Shown here piece after piece: positions 1-9,732 of a stretch of DNA of 64,000 bases (position 1 is its first letter; every line of letters starts with the position of its first letter). The DNA lies in assembly GCF_900112395.1 (NCBI RefSeq), contig NZ_FOLN01000003.1, forward strand, positions 372,001 to 436,000, read 5' to 3'. Position numbers and translations under genes: made by a program. The DNA comes from Algibacter lectus. GTDB lineage: Bacteria > Bacteroidota > Bacteroidia > Flavobacteriales > Flavobacteriaceae. A model generated the notes under the pieces. It saw only the letters and a program-made list of their open reading frames with translations, ran no database searches and was not told where the DNA came from.

Positions 1-2394
1 CTCGTTTTCCATAAGTTCTTTATAACCGGTTAGTTTTAAAAGTAGCGATTTTGTTGATAGGTATTCGTTATAAATAATATCCCAAAATGCGCCAAACTCT
101 TCGTCTTTAGACATGTATTTTGTTAAATCGAAAAACGATTTAGTTAAAGACATCATACTGTTTTCTAACAGGGTCTTAAAGAATTTTGAGTTTTTGTATA
201 GTTGCTCAACTTTATGGAATTCTCCACGATCTTCGTAGGCTTTTAATGCTTTGCCAACGCCAAAGAATCCAGGTACGTTTTGTTTTAACTGACTCCAAGA
301 GCCTACAAAAGGAATGGCTCTTAAATCTGAAAAGACTAACTTATCTGATGTGCCTCGTTTTGATGGACGAGAACCAATATTTGTTTTTGCATAGTATTTT
401 AAAGTACTCATGCGCTCCAAATATGGTATAAACATGGCGTGACCTTTAAAGTCTTTATAAGCAGTGTAGCTTGTTTCGGCTAGATCGTTCATTACAATTT
501 TGTCTTCTTCGCTCATGGCTTCGTTGTTTTTGCCAATGCGGTTAGAAATACCAGAACTTATTAATTGTTCTAGATTGTATTGAGATGAGTCTAGAGTTCC
601 GAAATTAGAACTTATAGTTTGTCCTTGTATGGTTAATTGTACTTCTTTGTCCTCGATTGTTGGGCCTAAAGAAGAGTAAAATTGGTGTGTTTTTCCACCA
701 CCACGCGCAGGAGGTCCTCCACGACCATCAAAGAAAATAGCTGTAATATCGTATTTTCTAGAAATAGCTGTTAGGCGCTCTTTGGCTTTGTAAATACCCC
801 AGTTTGCCATAAGATATCCACCATCTTTTGTTCCGTCAGAGAAACCTAGCATAATAGTTTGTTTGTTTCCTCTTTTTTCTAAATGCGCACGGTAAGCAGG
901 ATTGCTGTAAAGTTGCTCCATAACGTCTGGCGCGTTTTCTAAATCTGGAATGGTTTCAAAAAGTGGACCAACATCTACCGTTAAATCATCTTGGAATGCT
1001 ACTAATTTTAGCATTGCAAAAAGTTGCATAACGTTTAATGCGGTTTGGTTGTTGCTAATAATGTAACGGTTTGCACCGCGCTCACCATTGGTTTTCTGTA
1101 TTTTCTTGATAGCCTTAATGGTTTTAAGCGTGTTGCTTACCATTTCGTCTTCAAAAACATCGATATCAATTTTATCTCCACTTACTTCTGATAAAATTTT
1201 AACTTGCTCATCATCGGATAAGTCGTGATAATTTTTAGGGAACGATGGGTGATTGTTTTCTATTAATTTATCGATAACTGTAGTAAACACGGTGTGGTGA
1301 ATACGGCTATCTTGCCTAATGTCTAAGGTTGCAAAGTTGAAACCGAAAAGATTAATTTTATTAATTAAGCTGTTAATTTCGTTAATGTAAAGCGATTGGT
1401 GATCAGCTTCGATAACGTCTCTAATGCTTAATAATTCGTTAAGCAGCTCATCGGCTGTAATTGTTTTTTCCGTGTTTAAGTTTATACTAAAGTTGTATAA
1501 AATTGTTTCTAACTTAATAACGCGCTCTTCTACACCTCTAAACGTAAGTTTACGTCTTAGGTTTTTTAAATCGGCGTAGTACTTTTTAAGTATAGCTTGT
1601 TTTAATTTTTTAGCAACTTTTATTGTTGTGTTTGGTTTTACAAACGGGTTTCCGTCTCTATCACCACCTGGCCAGAAGCCAATGTTAATTATTTCGTTGT
1701 GCTTTTGAGTATCGTCGTAAATGTTAGTTTGGATATAGTTGTAAATATCTCCAAACGATTTATAAAATACGTTTTCTAAATACCAAATTAAGCTTTTTGC
1801 CTCATCATAAGGTGTTGGCTTTTCACGTTTAAAGAAAGGTGTTTTTCCTAATTGTGCAAACAAATCGTTAATGCCATTTAGGTTGTTTTCTTTAACCGCT
1901 TTCGATAAATCGGTAATGATACCTAAAACTGAACCTGGGTAAAATTGTGTAGGGTGAGCTGTTAATACAATACGTACTTTAAACTCTTCTAGGTATTGTT
2001 GAAGCGCTTCTAATTGGTTTTCTGAAGTTGCTTTTTCTTTAAGGTGTCTAAGTGTACCAATACCATCCATATTATTTACAATAGGGAAAGCAGCATCTTC
2101 AATAGCATCAAACAATACTACTTGGCGCTCTATGTATTGGATAAAACGGAATAATAGGTTTATTTGGCTTTCTTCAGATCTACGACCTTGATATTTTTGG
2201 AAAAATGTATCTACAATGGTTGTTGGATTGTCGCCTTGGGCGAATCCTTTTTCGCAAGTTTCGTGAAACAACGGTAATAATACACCGGTTTTTGTAATAG
2301 TATCAAAAGGAAGTGTCATAAAAATACTATTGTAAATTTGGTATTTAGACAACACACTTTGATTAAATCGTGTTAATTTTGGCTCTACAGACAT
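1..2394 (-). CDS. ppc: Phosphoenolpyruvate carboxylase, 3' end outside window
   Basis: This gene makes oxaloacetate from PEP and bicarbonate, an anaplerotic cytoplasmic reaction. I translated the reverse strand from the ATG at 2394; the frame stays open for 798 codons to the window edge, so the C-terminus is missing. Visible motifs are VLTAHPTQ with the catalytic His at residue 147, a GFSDGTKDGG loop near 520, the glycine loop FFDGRGGPPARGGG near 554-567, SRPSKRG near 675 and LRAIPFVGSWSQ near 690. In the E. coli-type enzyme the glycine loop reads FHGRGG; here the His is Asp556, and TAHPTE reads TAHPTQ. This is a divergent subfamily that I recall from other flavobacteria, so it is probably a lineage trait and not decay. 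The family assignment is firm; activity is inferred. Confidence 0.93.
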   Translation of the reverse strand, partial: MSVEPKLTRFNQSVLSKYQIYNSIFMTLPFDTITKTGVLLPLFHETCEKGFAQGDNPTTIVDTFFQKYQGRRSEESQINLLFRFIQYIERQVVLFDAIEDAAFPIVNNMDGIGTLRHLKEKATSENQLEALQQYLEEFKVRIVLTAHPTQFYPGSVLGIITDLSKAVKENNLNGINDLFAQLGKTPFFKREKPTPYDEAKSLIWYLENVFYKSFGDIYNYIQTNIYDDTQKHNEIINIGFWPGGDRDGNPFVKPNTTIKVAKKLKQAILKKYYADLKNLRRKLTFRGVEERVIKLETILYNFSINLNTEKTITADELLNELLSIRDVIEADHQSLYINEINSLINKINLFGFNFATLDIRQDSRIHHTVFTTVIDKLIENNHPSFPKNYHDLSDDEQVKILSEVSGDKIDIDVFEDEMVSNTLKTIKAIKKIQKTNGERGANRYIISNNQTALNVMQLFAMLKLVAFQDDLTVDVGPLFETIPDLENAPDVMEQLYSNPAYRAHLEKRGNKQTIMLGFSDGTKDGGYLMANWGIYKAKERLTAISRKYDITAIFFDGRGGPPARGGGKTHQFYSSLGPTIEDKEVQLTIQGQTISSNFGTLDSSQYNLEQLISSGISNRIGKNNEAMSEEDKIVMNDLAETSYTAYKDFKGHAMFIPYLERMSTLKYYAKTNIGSRPSKRGTSDKLVFSDLRAIPFVGSWSQLKQNVPGFFGVGKALKAYEDRGEFHKVEQLYKNSKFFKTLLENSMMSLTKSFFDLTKYMSKDEEFGAFWDIIYNEYLSTKSLLLKLTGYKELMENE

Positions 2395-2655
2395 TTTTTT
2401 CTTTCTATTCTAAAATTAAAACATAAAAGTACTAAAGGAAATCTTAAAGAACGAAGGGTGTTTGAAGTTTTGTCAATTTTTGTTGTTTGTAGATTCCTTA
2501 TTATGAATAATTAAAAAAAAAGTTGATAATGCCATATTCTTTATAATAGCAAATAGCAGAATTTTAAGCTTTTCTTTACAAGAAGATTCAGAAATAAAAA
2601 CATTGTACGTTATTAAAGTATGATATATGTCATTTTTATCAATCTATTCCTAGTC

Positions 2656-2663
2656 TACATTTG
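2656..2663 (+). promoter_or_regulatory. Bacteroidetes -7 box (TACATTTG)
   Basis: The site matches TAnnTTTG exactly, 18 bases before the ATG at 2682. It overlaps a possible TTG start at 2661 and so argues for the ATG. I see no clear -33 TTTG. Confidence 0.6.
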
Positions 2664-2681
2664 TTGATTAATTCAATTAAT

Positions 2682-4490
2682 ATGAAAAACACACATTCAT
2701 TTCATATTCCTGTTATGGGAATAGGATTTACAATAGATACTCCTTTAAAAGTTGCTCAATACGGTATGGATTCTGTGATTTCTTTGGTAGATGATATTCT
2801 ACTTGAAAAATTACGAAAAATGTATAGCGAAAAGTTTGAGGTGCCTTACCATGAAATTTCAGATAAAATAGAAGATTTTAGGGCAAAAAGAATTACTTCT
2901 TATTTAAATTTAATTAGCGATTTAGCGGGCAAGAAATTTGAAGAATTAAAAAATGTTTCCGCAGAAAAAAGCGAAGAACTTTTTAATTATGTCAGCATGT
3001 TGCCCGATGGTTCTAAAATGAAGGCTGAATTTGAAAAACTAACGTCTAAAGAATTAGATTTCTCTAAGGTTAAAAACTGGGTGAGTAACAATTTATCTAT
3101 GGGCGCGATTGACGTTAATATCATGACTAAAGTTGATAAAGATAACTATATAAAAGATGAAAAATTACCTGTAGAATTTAACGATGCACATGCGGCGTTA
3201 CGTGGTTTTGCTAACAGTAAATTAAACTCGTCTGTAGTGCTTTCTGCTGGTATGAACCCGAGATTATATGCGTATATGTCTCAGTTTAATGATTTCTTTC
3301 CAGATGAAAACGGTGCGTTTAAAAAGCGTATTATTTTAAAGGTTAGTGATTATAGATCGGCCTTAATTCAAGGAAAATTTTTAGCTAAAAAAGGCTTATG
3401 GGTTTCGGAATATAGAATAGAGTCTGGTTTAAATTGTGGCGGTCATGCTTTTGCTACAGAAGGGTATCTTTTAGGGCCTGTTTTGGCAGAGTTTAAAGCG
3501 CATAGAGATGAACTTCAAAAAACAATTTATAGTGTTTTAAGTCAGGAGCTTTTAAATCAAAATAAAGCCATACCAAAACAAGAATTAAACTTTGAAATTA
3601 CAGCACAAGGAGGTGTTGGAACTTTTGAAGAGCATGAGTTTTTAATGAAGCATTACAACTTAGATTCTGTAGGTTGGGGTAGCCCGTTTTTGTTAGTTCC
3701 AGAAGCTACAACTGTAGATAAAGATACGCTGAGTAAATTAGCTAAAGCTGAAGAAGGCGACTTGTATTTAAGTGGTGTTTCTCCGTTAGGTGTGCCTTTT
3801 AATAATTTAAAAGATAATACAAAAGATGCGGAAAAGCAGGTTAGGATTGATAAAGGTAGACCAGGAAGTTCGTGCCCTAAGAAATTTGTAGCCATGAACA
3901 AAGAGTTTAAGGAAACAGGTGTTTGTACGGCATCTAGAGAATATCAACATTTTAAAATAAAAGCTTTAAAAGACCAAGAATTATCCCCGGAAGATTATCA
4001 AAACCAATACAATAAAATTATTGAAAAATCTTGTACTTGCGTTGGTTTGGGTACTTCTGCGCTTTTGGCTTACGGGTTAGATACAAAAACGGAAGGCGAA
4101 GGTGTTTCTGTTTGTCCGGGGCCTAATATGGCATATTATTCTAAGGTAATGAGTTTAAAAAACATGACCGATCATATTTACGGGCGAGATAATATGGTTT
4201 CTAGAACAGACAGACCTAATTTGTTTGTTAAAGAGCTTGATATTTATATCGATTTCTTAAAAAACAAACTAGCTGAGGCTCGAGTGTCGATGAATAAAAA
4301 AGAAGAAAAATACTTATTGAATTTTACAAAGAACATGAAAGCCGGTGTGGCGTATTATCAATCGCTTTTTAATGATGTAAAAAATGAATTTGTAGATATT
4401 AAGGCATCTGTTTTGTCTGAGCTTTTTAAAGGAGAATTAACGTTAAACGAGATTCAATTAGAAATAGAAAGCTTAACTATTAAAGCTTAA
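2682..4490 (+). CDS. Unrecognised 602-residue conserved-looking protein, possible TIM-barrel/FMN-like
   Basis: I do not recognise the family. It has no signal peptide or membrane segment and looks cytoplasmic. The segment ITAQGGVGTFEEHEFL followed by DSVGWGSPFLLVPEA looks like the two phosphate-binding loops at the end of an FMN-type TIM barrel (nitronate monooxygenase or glutamate synthase like), and the N-terminus IPVMGIGFTIDTPLKVA would suit a first beta strand; this is inference from motif shape. The C-terminal third carries clustered cysteines (SSCPKKF, GVCTAS, KSCTCVGLGTSALL, SVCPGPN) that could bind a metal or Fe-S cluster. The gene stands alone, with its own promoter and a strong terminator. 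The ATG at 2682 is preferred because a TTG 21 bases upstream lies inside the -7 box. Confidence 0.85.
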   Translation: MKNTHSFHIPVMGIGFTIDTPLKVAQYGMDSVISLVDDILLEKLRKMYSEKFEVPYHEISDKIEDFRAKRITSYLNLISDLAGKKFEELKNVSAEKSEELFNYVSMLPDGSKMKAEFEKLTSKELDFSKVKNWVSNNLSMGAIDVNIMTKVDKDNYIKDEKLPVEFNDAHAALRGFANSKLNSSVVLSAGMNPRLYAYMSQFNDFFPDENGAFKKRIILKVSDYRSALIQGKFLAKKGLWVSEYRIESGLNCGGHAFATEGYLLGPVLAEFKAHRDELQKTIYSVLSQELLNQNKAIPKQELNFEITAQGGVGTFEEHEFLMKHYNLDSVGWGSPFLLVPEATTVDKDTLSKLAKAEEGDLYLSGVSPLGVPFNNLKDNTKDAEKQVRIDKGRPGSSCPKKFVAMNKEFKETGVCTASREYQHFKIKALKDQELSPEDYQNQYNKIIEKSCTCVGLGTSALLAYGLDTKTEGEGVSVCPGPNMAYYSKVMSLKNMTDHIYGRDNMVSRTDRPNLFVKELDIYIDFLKNKLAEARVSMNKKEEKYLLNFTKNMKAGVAYYQSLFNDVKNEFVDIKASVLSELFKGELTLNEIQLEIESLTIKA

Positions 4491-4494
4491 ACTT

Positions 4495-4530
4495 AAAGCG
4501 TTTTGTGGTTTTTCGCAAAACGCTTTTTGT
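4495..4530 (+). terminator. Rho-independent terminator
   Basis: A perfect 11-bp stem (AAAGCGTTTTG with CAAAACGCTTT) and 9-base loop are followed by TTGT, four bases after the stop of the upstream gene. Confidence 0.85.
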
Positions 4531-4678
4531 ATTTTGACATTTATTTAAGAGTTTACTTAACAATAATTTAATGATTTTATAAAAAGAATGCTGGTTTTTT
4601 ATTCTCATGTTTTTTTTATGGTATTCTGAATTTAATACGCATTTTAATTAAGATATTTGCAGTTAAATGAGGATTACT

Positions 4679-5605
4679 ATGGATTTGGTGAAAGAAATAC
4701 AACGCTTAAAAAAAGAGAAGAATGCCGTTATTTTGGCGCACTATTATCAAGTGCCAGAAATACAAGATATTGCCGATTATGTTGGTGATAGTTTAGGTTT
4801 GTCTCAAAAAGCTGCTGAAACCGATGCTGATATTATTGTGTTTGCAGGTGTGCATTTTATGGCGGAAACTGCAAAGATTTTAAACCCATCTAAAACAGTT
4901 GTTTTACCAGATTTGAATGCAGGTTGTTCTTTAGCCGATTCTTGTCCTCCAGAAGATTTTGCTGCGTTTACTAAAAAACACCCAGACCATGTGGTGATTA
5001 CTTATGTAAACTGTTCGGCTGAAATTAAGGCGCTAAGTGATATTGTTTGTACATCTTCCAATGCATTAAAAATAGTGCAATCTATACCAAAAGAAACACC
5101 TATTATATTTGCTCCAGATAGAAATTTAGGACAATATATAATAAACGAAACGGGTCGTGATATGCTACTTTGGGATGGTAGTTGTATTGTGCACGAAGCA
5201 TTTTCAATCGATAAATTAATTGAATTACATAAAAAATATCCAGAGCATAAAATTATAGCACATCCAGAATCTGAAACTCATATTTTAGATACGGCTACTT
5301 ATATTGGTTCTACCTCTGGGATGATAAACTTTGTTAGAGAGCATGCTAACGAGAAATTTATTGTAGCTACCGAAGCAGGAATTTTGCACAAAATGCAAGA
5401 AGAAATGCCAGATACAGAATTAATTCCGGCGCCAGCCAAGGAAGATAATACTTGTGCTTGTAGTGAATGTCATTTCATGAAAATGAATACCATGCAGAAA
5501 TTATATGATTGTTTGCTTAACGAATCGCCACAGATTGATGTTGACGAGAAAATTCGTGAACGTGCATTATTGCCAATTGAGCGTATGTTAGAACTTTCAA
5601 AATAA
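4679..5605 (+). CDS. nadA: Quinolinate synthase NadA
   Basis: Condenses iminoaspartate with dihydroxyacetone phosphate to give quinolinate for NAD synthesis; a cytoplasmic [4Fe-4S] enzyme. About 308 residues, usual for the short form. The start of the fold is [16 protein letters not shown]. Counted from an upstream ATG at 4667, candidate cluster cysteines are Cys87 ([10 protein letters not shown]), Cys173 (WDGSCIVHE) and the C-terminal CACSEC group (263, 265, 268). Two in-frame ATGs exist, at 4667 and 4679; a near-match -7 box (GATATTTG, 4652-4659) lies so close to 4667 that 4679 seems the better start, though a leaderless message from 4667 is possible. nadB follows after one base, so the two are cotranscribed. 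nadC is not in the window. Confidence 0.96.
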   Translation: MDLVKEIQRLKKEKNAVILAHYYQVPEIQDIADYVGDSLGLSQKAAETDADIIVFAGVHFMAETAKILNPSKTVVLPDLNAGCSLADSCPPEDFAAFTKKHPDHVVITYVNCSAEIKALSDIVCTSSNALKIVQSIPKETPIIFAPDRNLGQYIINETGRDMLLWDGSCIVHEAFSIDKLIELHKKYPEHKIIAHPESETHILDTATYIGSTSGMINFVREHANEKFIVATEAGILHKMQEEMPDTELIPAPAKEDNTCACSECHFMKMNTMQKLYDCLLNESPQIDVDEKIRERALLPIERMLELSK

Positions 5606-5606
5606 T

Positions 5607-7163
5607 ATGATAAAGGCAGACTATTTAGTAATTGGTTCAGGTATTGCAGGATTAACATTTTCGGTTAAAATTGCAGAGAAATTCCCCGAGAGAAATGTTG
5701 TTATTGTAACAAAAGCTTCCGAGGAAGAATCTAATACTAAATATGCTCAAGGTGGTGTGGCTATTGTTTTAAACCACGAAAAAGATTCGTTTAAAAAGCA
5801 TGTAGACGATACGTTAATTGCGGGCGACGGACTTTGTAGCAAGGAGGTTGTTGAAATGGTTGTAAACGAAGGGCCAGATCGATTAAAAGAATTACTAGAG
5901 TGGGGCGCTAATTTTGATGAAGATGCTAGTGGAAACCTAGATTTAGGTAAAGAAGGTGGTCACTCAGAATTTCGTATTGTACATCATAAAGATATTACTG
6001 GTTTTGAGATTGAAATGGCTTTATTAAAGCGTGTACATCAATTACCAAATATTACTTTATTACCGCATCATTTTGCTATCGATTTAATTACAAACCATCA
6101 TATTAAAAAGCTTAAGCCTTTGGAAAAGGGCTGTTATGGTGCTTATGTTTTAAATCAAAAATCGGGTGAAATTTTTACTATAAAAGCTAAGAGTACATTA
6201 TTAGCTTCTGGCGGCATTGGTCGTGTTTACGGGCATACTACCAATCCGGTTATTGCTACAGGAGATGGTATTGCTATGGCGTACCGTGCCAAAACTAAAA
6301 TTTCCGATATGGAGTTTGTTCAGTTTCATCCTACAGCTTTGTATGATGTGCGTGGCGATCAATCTTCTTTTTTAATATCTGAGGCTGTACGTGGTTTTGG
6401 AGCGTATTTACGCGACAAAAATGGACATCGTTTTATGCCTGATTATGATGATCGTGCCGAATTAGCGTCGCGCGATATTGTGTCTCAAAGTATTGATAGT
6501 GAGCTTAAAAAATCGGGGGAAACACATGTGTTTTTAGATTGTTCTCATTTAGATATTGATGCTTTTAAAGCACATTTCCCTAATATTTACCAAAAATGTT
6601 TAGATAACCATATTGATATAAAAACAGATTGGATTCCTGTGGTGCCAGCTTCACATTATTTGTGCGGTGGTATTGATGTAGATATGGATGGAAAAACATC
6701 TATTAAAAATCTATTTTCTTGCGGAGAATGTACTAAAACAGGACTTCATGGCGCAAATAGGTTGGCATCAAACTCTTTGCTAGAGGCTATGGTTTATGCA
6801 CATAATATTTTTAAATTTCATAGTAAAAATACTTTAGAAACTTTTGATTTAGATATTCCTGACTGGGATGATAAGGGTACAACTATTGCTAAAGAGCACG
6901 TTATTATTCAGCATAATTTAAAACAACTACAAGCTATAATGCGTGATTATGTTGGTATTGTGCGTAGTGATGATAGGCTTAAGAGTGCTATTAAGCGTTT
7001 AGATTTAATTTATGATGAGGTAGAGGCTTTTTATAAAAAATCGAAAATAACGACCTCGTTGTGTGAATTGCGTAACATGCTAAATGTTGCTCATTTAATT
7101 GTAAACCAATCTATAGAGCGCAAGGAAAATAAAGGTGGGTATTTTAATATTGATAATGTTTAA
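5607..7163 (+). CDS. nadB: L-aspartate oxidase NadB
   Basis: FAD enzyme that oxidises L-aspartate to iminoaspartate, the substrate of NadA. 518 residues, close to the usual 510-540. Seen in sequence: the dinucleotide-binding GSGIAG at residues 10-15, TKYAQGGVA after about residue 45, ASGGIGRVYG, the substrate-loop FHPTALYD, RAELASRDIV, and the C-terminal flavin segment SCGECTKTGLHGANRLASNS. The helical C-terminal domain is present and complete. It starts one base after the nadA stop, giving a nadA-nadB operon. The stop lies 15 bases from the stop of the convergent sensor kinase, with no terminator hairpin visible between them. Confidence 0.96.
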   Translation: MIKADYLVIGSGIAGLTFSVKIAEKFPERNVVIVTKASEEESNTKYAQGGVAIVLNHEKDSFKKHVDDTLIAGDGLCSKEVVEMVVNEGPDRLKELLEWGANFDEDASGNLDLGKEGGHSEFRIVHHKDITGFEIEMALLKRVHQLPNITLLPHHFAIDLITNHHIKKLKPLEKGCYGAYVLNQKSGEIFTIKAKSTLLASGGIGRVYGHTTNPVIATGDGIAMAYRAKTKISDMEFVQFHPTALYDVRGDQSSFLISEAVRGFGAYLRDKNGHRFMPDYDDRAELASRDIVSQSIDSELKKSGETHVFLDCSHLDIDAFKAHFPNIYQKCLDNHIDIKTDWIPVVPASHYLCGGIDVDMDGKTSIKNLFSCGECTKTGLHGANRLASNSLLEAMVYAHNIFKFHSKNTLETFDLDIPDWDDKGTTIAKEHVIIQHNLKQLQAIMRDYVGIVRSDDRLKSAIKRLDLIYDEVEAFYKKSKITTSLCELRNMLNVAHLIVNQSIERKENKGGYFNIDNV

Positions 7164-7177
7164 CACGAAGTTTTAAA

Positions 7178-9544
7178 CTAAGCAATTTTTAAAATATTAT
7201 CATCTGGGAAACAATGCGTATATATTCTTTCGAATAATAAATCTTGATTTAAAGGTTTGGTAATGTAATCACACATACCTAGTTTTAGAACGTGTGCTCT
7301 AGTTTCGTCTATAGCATCTGCTGTTATCGCTATAATTGGGATACCCGCTATAACAGAGCCTAAACTACCGCTTTTGATAATAGATGTGGCTTCGTAACCA
7401 TCCATAATTGGCATTTGTAAATCCATCAAAATAATATCAAAAGTTTCGGTTTTAAGCATTTCTATGGCTTCTTTTCCGTTGTTGGTAACTGTGAATGAAA
7501 TGTTTTTTTTGGTTTTTAAAATTCTAGATAAAACCATTTGGTTTATCTTGTTGTCTTCTGCTATTAAAATCTTCAAAGGTTTGTCTTTGTGGGAGTTAAT
7601 AATGCTTTTTACTGCGGGTTGTTCTTCTGAGATGTAACGGAAGTTTAAATTAATAAATACATTTGTACCTTGGTTTATTTTGCTACTAATTTTTATTTCG
7701 CCATCAAATAGTTTAACAATATGGTAAACTATGGTTAAGCCCAGGCCAATACCACCAAATTCACGTTTATGGTTTAGTCGCATTTGACTGAAACTTTCAA
7801 ATACATTGTTTATGGAATTCTGGTCTATGCCAATACCTGTGTCCGAAATTTGAATAGAAAACTGGCAGGTGTCGGTATTTATTTCATTACAAATCAGCTT
7901 AAAATAAATGTTGCCTTTATCAGTAAATTTCAAAGCGTTAGCCAACACATTATTTATTACTTGTACAAAGCGTGTGGAGTCGGCTAGTATTTTTTTAGGA
8001 ATTCTGTTATCTAAATCAAACTTGTAGTCGAGTCCTTTTTTCTCTGCTTCAATTTTCCAATTGTCGCTAATCTCTTGTAGTTGAATGGCAGGATTGAAAA
8101 CGGTAGGACTGAGGTGTAATTTATCATTTTCAATTTTTTCAAAATCAATAATATCATTCACGTTACTTAGTAAGCTTAACGATGCGTTTTTTATAATTTC
8201 GAAAGATTCGTTTGTTTTTTTGTTCTTTTGTCGGCCTAATTCAATTTCAGCAATACCCATAATGGCGTTAATAGGTGTTCTAAGTTCGTGGCTCATGTTA
8301 GACATAAAATAGGTTTTAAGTTCACCTATTTCTTCCGATTTTATTAACGCCTCCTTTTGTAATTTTTCTTTTTGAATGCGCATGTATTTTATCAGGTTCG
8401 TCATGGAAAGCGATAGGAAAATCACCTCTAAACCAGAGCCGAATTTAGAGCTATTCAGTGTGAAAAAGTTGTTTGGTAGCAGGCTTAGGTTGTTCATAAC
8501 AAAACCTAATAAGCCAATTACTAAAAACAAAATACCAAAAGAGAAATAAGGATCTATTTTAATGCGTTTATAACGTAATGTAAATACACTAGATAAAATT
8601 AAAATTAAGCTGTATAAGCCATTTAAGTTACTTATTGGGTAGGCAATTTCTAAAGATTTCGAGTTTACAAATAGCAATGTAAACAAGAACGCTATAATGC
8701 CATAAGCCACGTAGTATGCCGTTTTAAAAGATTTTAAATGCGTATCTACTTGTAAAAAGTATTCGCAATATTTAAGCAGGTAGAAGTTAGAGAATAGGGC
8801 GGTTATTAATACTATTCGGCTATTAAGAAAGCTTGCATCTGTAAAAATATACTCGTGTATAAAACCATCTAATGCTGCTTGCATAAAGCAAATTGAAAAT
8901 ACATAGATACCATAATACAAAAAGGCTTTTTCTTTTATGGTGCTATAAAAAAATAAGTAAATAATACCGGCTAAAAGGAGTAGTCCATAAAAAAGACCTA
9001 AAAATAATTGTTGGAAGTAATTTGTTTTCCAAAAAGAGGCTTCACTGTATAAATTTAAGGGTAGGTTTATGGTTTCTCCATCACTTTTTAGATGAATATA
9101 AATTTGTTGTGTTTCATTTGGAGGTAAATTGATTTTAAAAATTGTAGACCTGTGGTTTACCTGTTTGTCTTTAAAATCTATTTGATCGCCACTTTTAAAC
9201 ACTTTAGTTTCGGCTTTCGAAATTTGATAAAGTTCTGCATAATCGGTTACAGGGCGTCCGGTTTCTAAATAGTAGGTTTTAGATTCTGTGCCACTGTTTT
9301 CGAGTTTAAAACGAATCCAATAACTATCAGATGTAAAACCAACACTTTGGTTGTTCGATTCTAAGTTTTCAAAATGGAGTAGTGGACTTTGGGTAACATC
9401 ATTAAGGCTTATGTTTAAGCTGCCTGCGTTGGTAAATTGGGCATATTCATATAACTCTCCTTTGCTCTTTTCTGGAAAATAGATGTCATCTTGAGCGTAC
9501 AGGCATAGACTGAATAAGTAGATTAAAGCTAAAAACTGTTTCAT
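7178..9544 (-). CDS. Hybrid sensor histidine kinase with 7TMR-DISM input module
   Basis: Membrane-bound two-component kinase of 788 residues. Order: signal peptide (MKQFLALIYLFSLCLYAQ), an extracellular DISMED2-type beta domain (about 30-165), seven membrane helices (7TM-DISM, about 175-385), HisKA with phosphoacceptor His419 in MSHELRTPINA, a HATPase domain with GGIGLGLTIV, and a C-terminal receiver with Asp708 in MDLQMPIMDGYEA. DISM modules are thought to sense carbohydrates or other small ligands; the ligand here is unknown. No response regulator or DNA-binding output gene is adjacent, so the partner is elsewhere. ATG 9544 is preferred over the TTG at 9571, which lies in the -7 box; ATG 9559 is also possible. 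Confidence 0.93.
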   Translation of the reverse strand: MKQFLALIYLFSLCLYAQDDIYFPEKSKGELYEYAQFTNAGSLNISLNDVTQSPLLHFENLESNNQSVGFTSDSYWIRFKLENSGTESKTYYLETGRPVTDYAELYQISKAETKVFKSGDQIDFKDKQVNHRSTIFKINLPPNETQQIYIHLKSDGETINLPLNLYSEASFWKTNYFQQLFLGLFYGLLLLAGIIYLFFYSTIKEKAFLYYGIYVFSICFMQAALDGFIHEYIFTDASFLNSRIVLITALFSNFYLLKYCEYFLQVDTHLKSFKTAYYVAYGIIAFLFTLLFVNSKSLEIAYPISNLNGLYSLILILSSVFTLRYKRIKIDPYFSFGILFLVIGLLGFVMNNLSLLPNNFFTLNSSKFGSGLEVIFLSLSMTNLIKYMRIQKEKLQKEALIKSEEIGELKTYFMSNMSHELRTPINAIMGIAEIELGRQKNKKTNESFEIIKNASLSLLSNVNDIIDFEKIENDKLHLSPTVFNPAIQLQEISDNWKIEAEKKGLDYKFDLDNRIPKKILADSTRFVQVINNVLANALKFTDKGNIYFKLICNEINTDTCQFSIQISDTGIGIDQNSINNVFESFSQMRLNHKREFGGIGLGLTIVYHIVKLFDGEIKISSKINQGTNVFINLNFRYISEEQPAVKSIINSHKDKPLKILIAEDNKINQMVLSRILKTKKNISFTVTNNGKEAIEMLKTETFDIILMDLQMPIMDGYEATSIIKSGSLGSVIAGIPIIAITADAIDETRAHVLKLGMCDYITKPLNQDLLFERIYTHCFPDDNILKIA

Positions 9545-9568
9545 GTAGGGGGTAGGCATTAAACAGGT

Positions 9569-9576
9569 CAAACATA
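9569..9576 (-). promoter_or_regulatory. Bacteroidetes -7 box for the sensor kinase (TATGTTTG)
   Basis: On the reverse strand the site reads TATGTTTG, an exact TAnnTTTG match, 24 bases upstream of the ATG at 9544. It excludes the upstream TTG as a start. Confidence 0.6.
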
Positions 9577-9641
9577 AGTAATAAAAGTCTATAATTGAAT
9601 TTTATTAACATTAATATTGCGTTTTAACGTTTAAAAATGTA

Positions 9642-9703
9642 TTTCAACGATATATTTTTTGAGTATAAATTCTTTCAATACGATATTTTTTGAAATAAAT
9701 TTC
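9642..9703. repeat. Two tandem imperfect 31-base repeats
   Basis: Units at 9642-9672 and 9673-9703 both begin TTTCAA and end TTC. They share the core ATATTTTTTGA and match at 22 of 31 positions. They lie between the kinase promoter and the ssb terminator. They could be a paired operator for the kinase gene or an AT-rich chance duplication. Confidence 0.5.
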
Positions 9704-9732
9704 GTGTTTGATAGGTTTAATGTAATGATGTG

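Noticed and set aside
186-431. Forward ORF inside the PEP carboxylase gene
   Set aside because: It is antisense to a well-conserved region encoding SRPSKRG and LRAIPF, with no homology of its own.
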